64,000 bases of DNA, taken from contig NZ_KB849556.1 of NCBI RefSeq assembly GCF_000368585.1, positions 205,586-269,585 of the forward strand, given 5' to 3'. Position numbers and translations under genes: made by a program. Positions 63,903 through 64,000 of the stretch are shown piece by piece. The first letter of the stretch is position 1, and each line of letters opens with the position of its first letter. The notes beneath the pieces are model-generated. The model did no database searches, was not told the origin of the DNA, and worked only from the letters and a program-made list of their open reading frames with translations. Origin of the DNA: Acinetobacter venetianus RAG-1 = CIP 110063 (GTDB taxonomy: Bacteria; Pseudomonadota; Gammaproteobacteria; Pseudomonadales; Moraxellaceae).

Positions 63903-64000
63903 TTGAAAACGATAAAAATAATCAAATGTGATATTACTCAAATTGCTGTGGAGGCGATTGTGAATGCAGCCAATACTTCTCTCTTAGGCGGTGGCGGTGT
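63903..64000 (+). CDS. Macro-domain protein, start only (cut by window edge)
   Basis: About 32 codons are visible, matching the YmdB/macro domain beginning: [12 protein letters not shown], then [18 protein letters not shown]. The macro domain binds ADP-ribose, and YmdB-type members deacetylate O-acetyl-ADP-ribose. The TTG start at 63903 has GGGAG upstream at the right distance; an ATG at 63879 in the same frame is possible but lacks one. The rest lies outside the window. Confidence 0.85.
   Translation, partial: MKTIKIIKCDITQIAVEAIVNAANTSLLGGGG

Overview
The window looks like a chromosomal segment of an Acinetobacter species. It is AT-rich. It carries a close AbeM-type MATE pump, an Acinetobacter-like leuC-leuD-(lipoprotein)-leuB cluster, a 1117-residue RNase E, and mostly core housekeeping genes. 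I see no insertion sequences, integrases, phage genes or CRISPR arrays. The species cannot be fixed from the sequence alone.

Layout. 1-1.9 kb: lnt (cut by the window edge), corC and tusA. 1.9-5.5 kb: the most unusual locus. A DoxX-type membrane protein (hvfX-like) is divergent from an operon encoding an exported Cys-Gly repeat precursor peptide (hvfA-like), a DUF692/MNIO maturase (hvfB-like), a DUF2063 partner (hvfC-like), an ECF sigma factor and a tiny zinc-finger anti-sigma candidate. The intergenic region between the two arms holds two divergent, almost identical ECF-type promoter elements with the same spacing. This suggests that the cluster's own sigma factor drives both arms. 5.6-19 kb: etfD, a DUF1285 protein, murI, a DUF4062 protein, hemH, a glyoxalase-II-like hydrolase, yacG, a TrmB-like methyltransferase, flavoproteins, a YcaQ-type glycosylase, a HopJ protein and a DUF2071 protein. 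18.8-19.8 kb: fluoride-stress unit (riboswitch, possible leader peptide, crcB, DUF190). 19.9-25 kb: rpmE2, an AarF/UbiB kinase, abeM, a small DMT transporter and hemW. 25-31.6 kb: two identical tRNA-Lys genes, a fatty acyl-CoA synthetase and rne with a long leader region. 31.6-38 kb: rluC with a HAD phosphatase, a WYL regulator, a GST, a LysR regulator, a NAPE-PLD-like hydrolase and a DoxX-like/DCC pair. 38-47 kb: katG, a YbaY-type lipoprotein, ptsP, rppH, a HAD-IB phosphatase, a Cys-tailed membrane protein, a LysR regulator and a DUF2061 protein behind a Fur-box-like site. 48-52 kb: leucine biosynthesis leuC, leuD, leuB with a lipoprotein gene between leuD and leuB. 52-64 kb: lipoproteins, infA, an AraC regulator, truA, asparaginase, a FimV encoded as two separate proteins, asd, an EEP-family protein, an LpxL/LpxM-type acyltransferase, a DUF4334 protein and the start of a macro-domain gene.

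Most likely system of special interest: the 1.9-5.5 kb locus, read as a sigma-controlled ribosomally made, MNIO-modified, metal-binding peptide system. The gene-family assignments rest on recognised motifs. The promoter pair, a hairpin between precursor and maturase genes, and a membrane-free zinc anti-sigma candidate are read directly from sequence. Secondary points are the two-gene FimV, a shared C-terminal tail between the HopJ and YcaQ-type genes, and a 22-codon ORF between the fluoride riboswitch and crcB.
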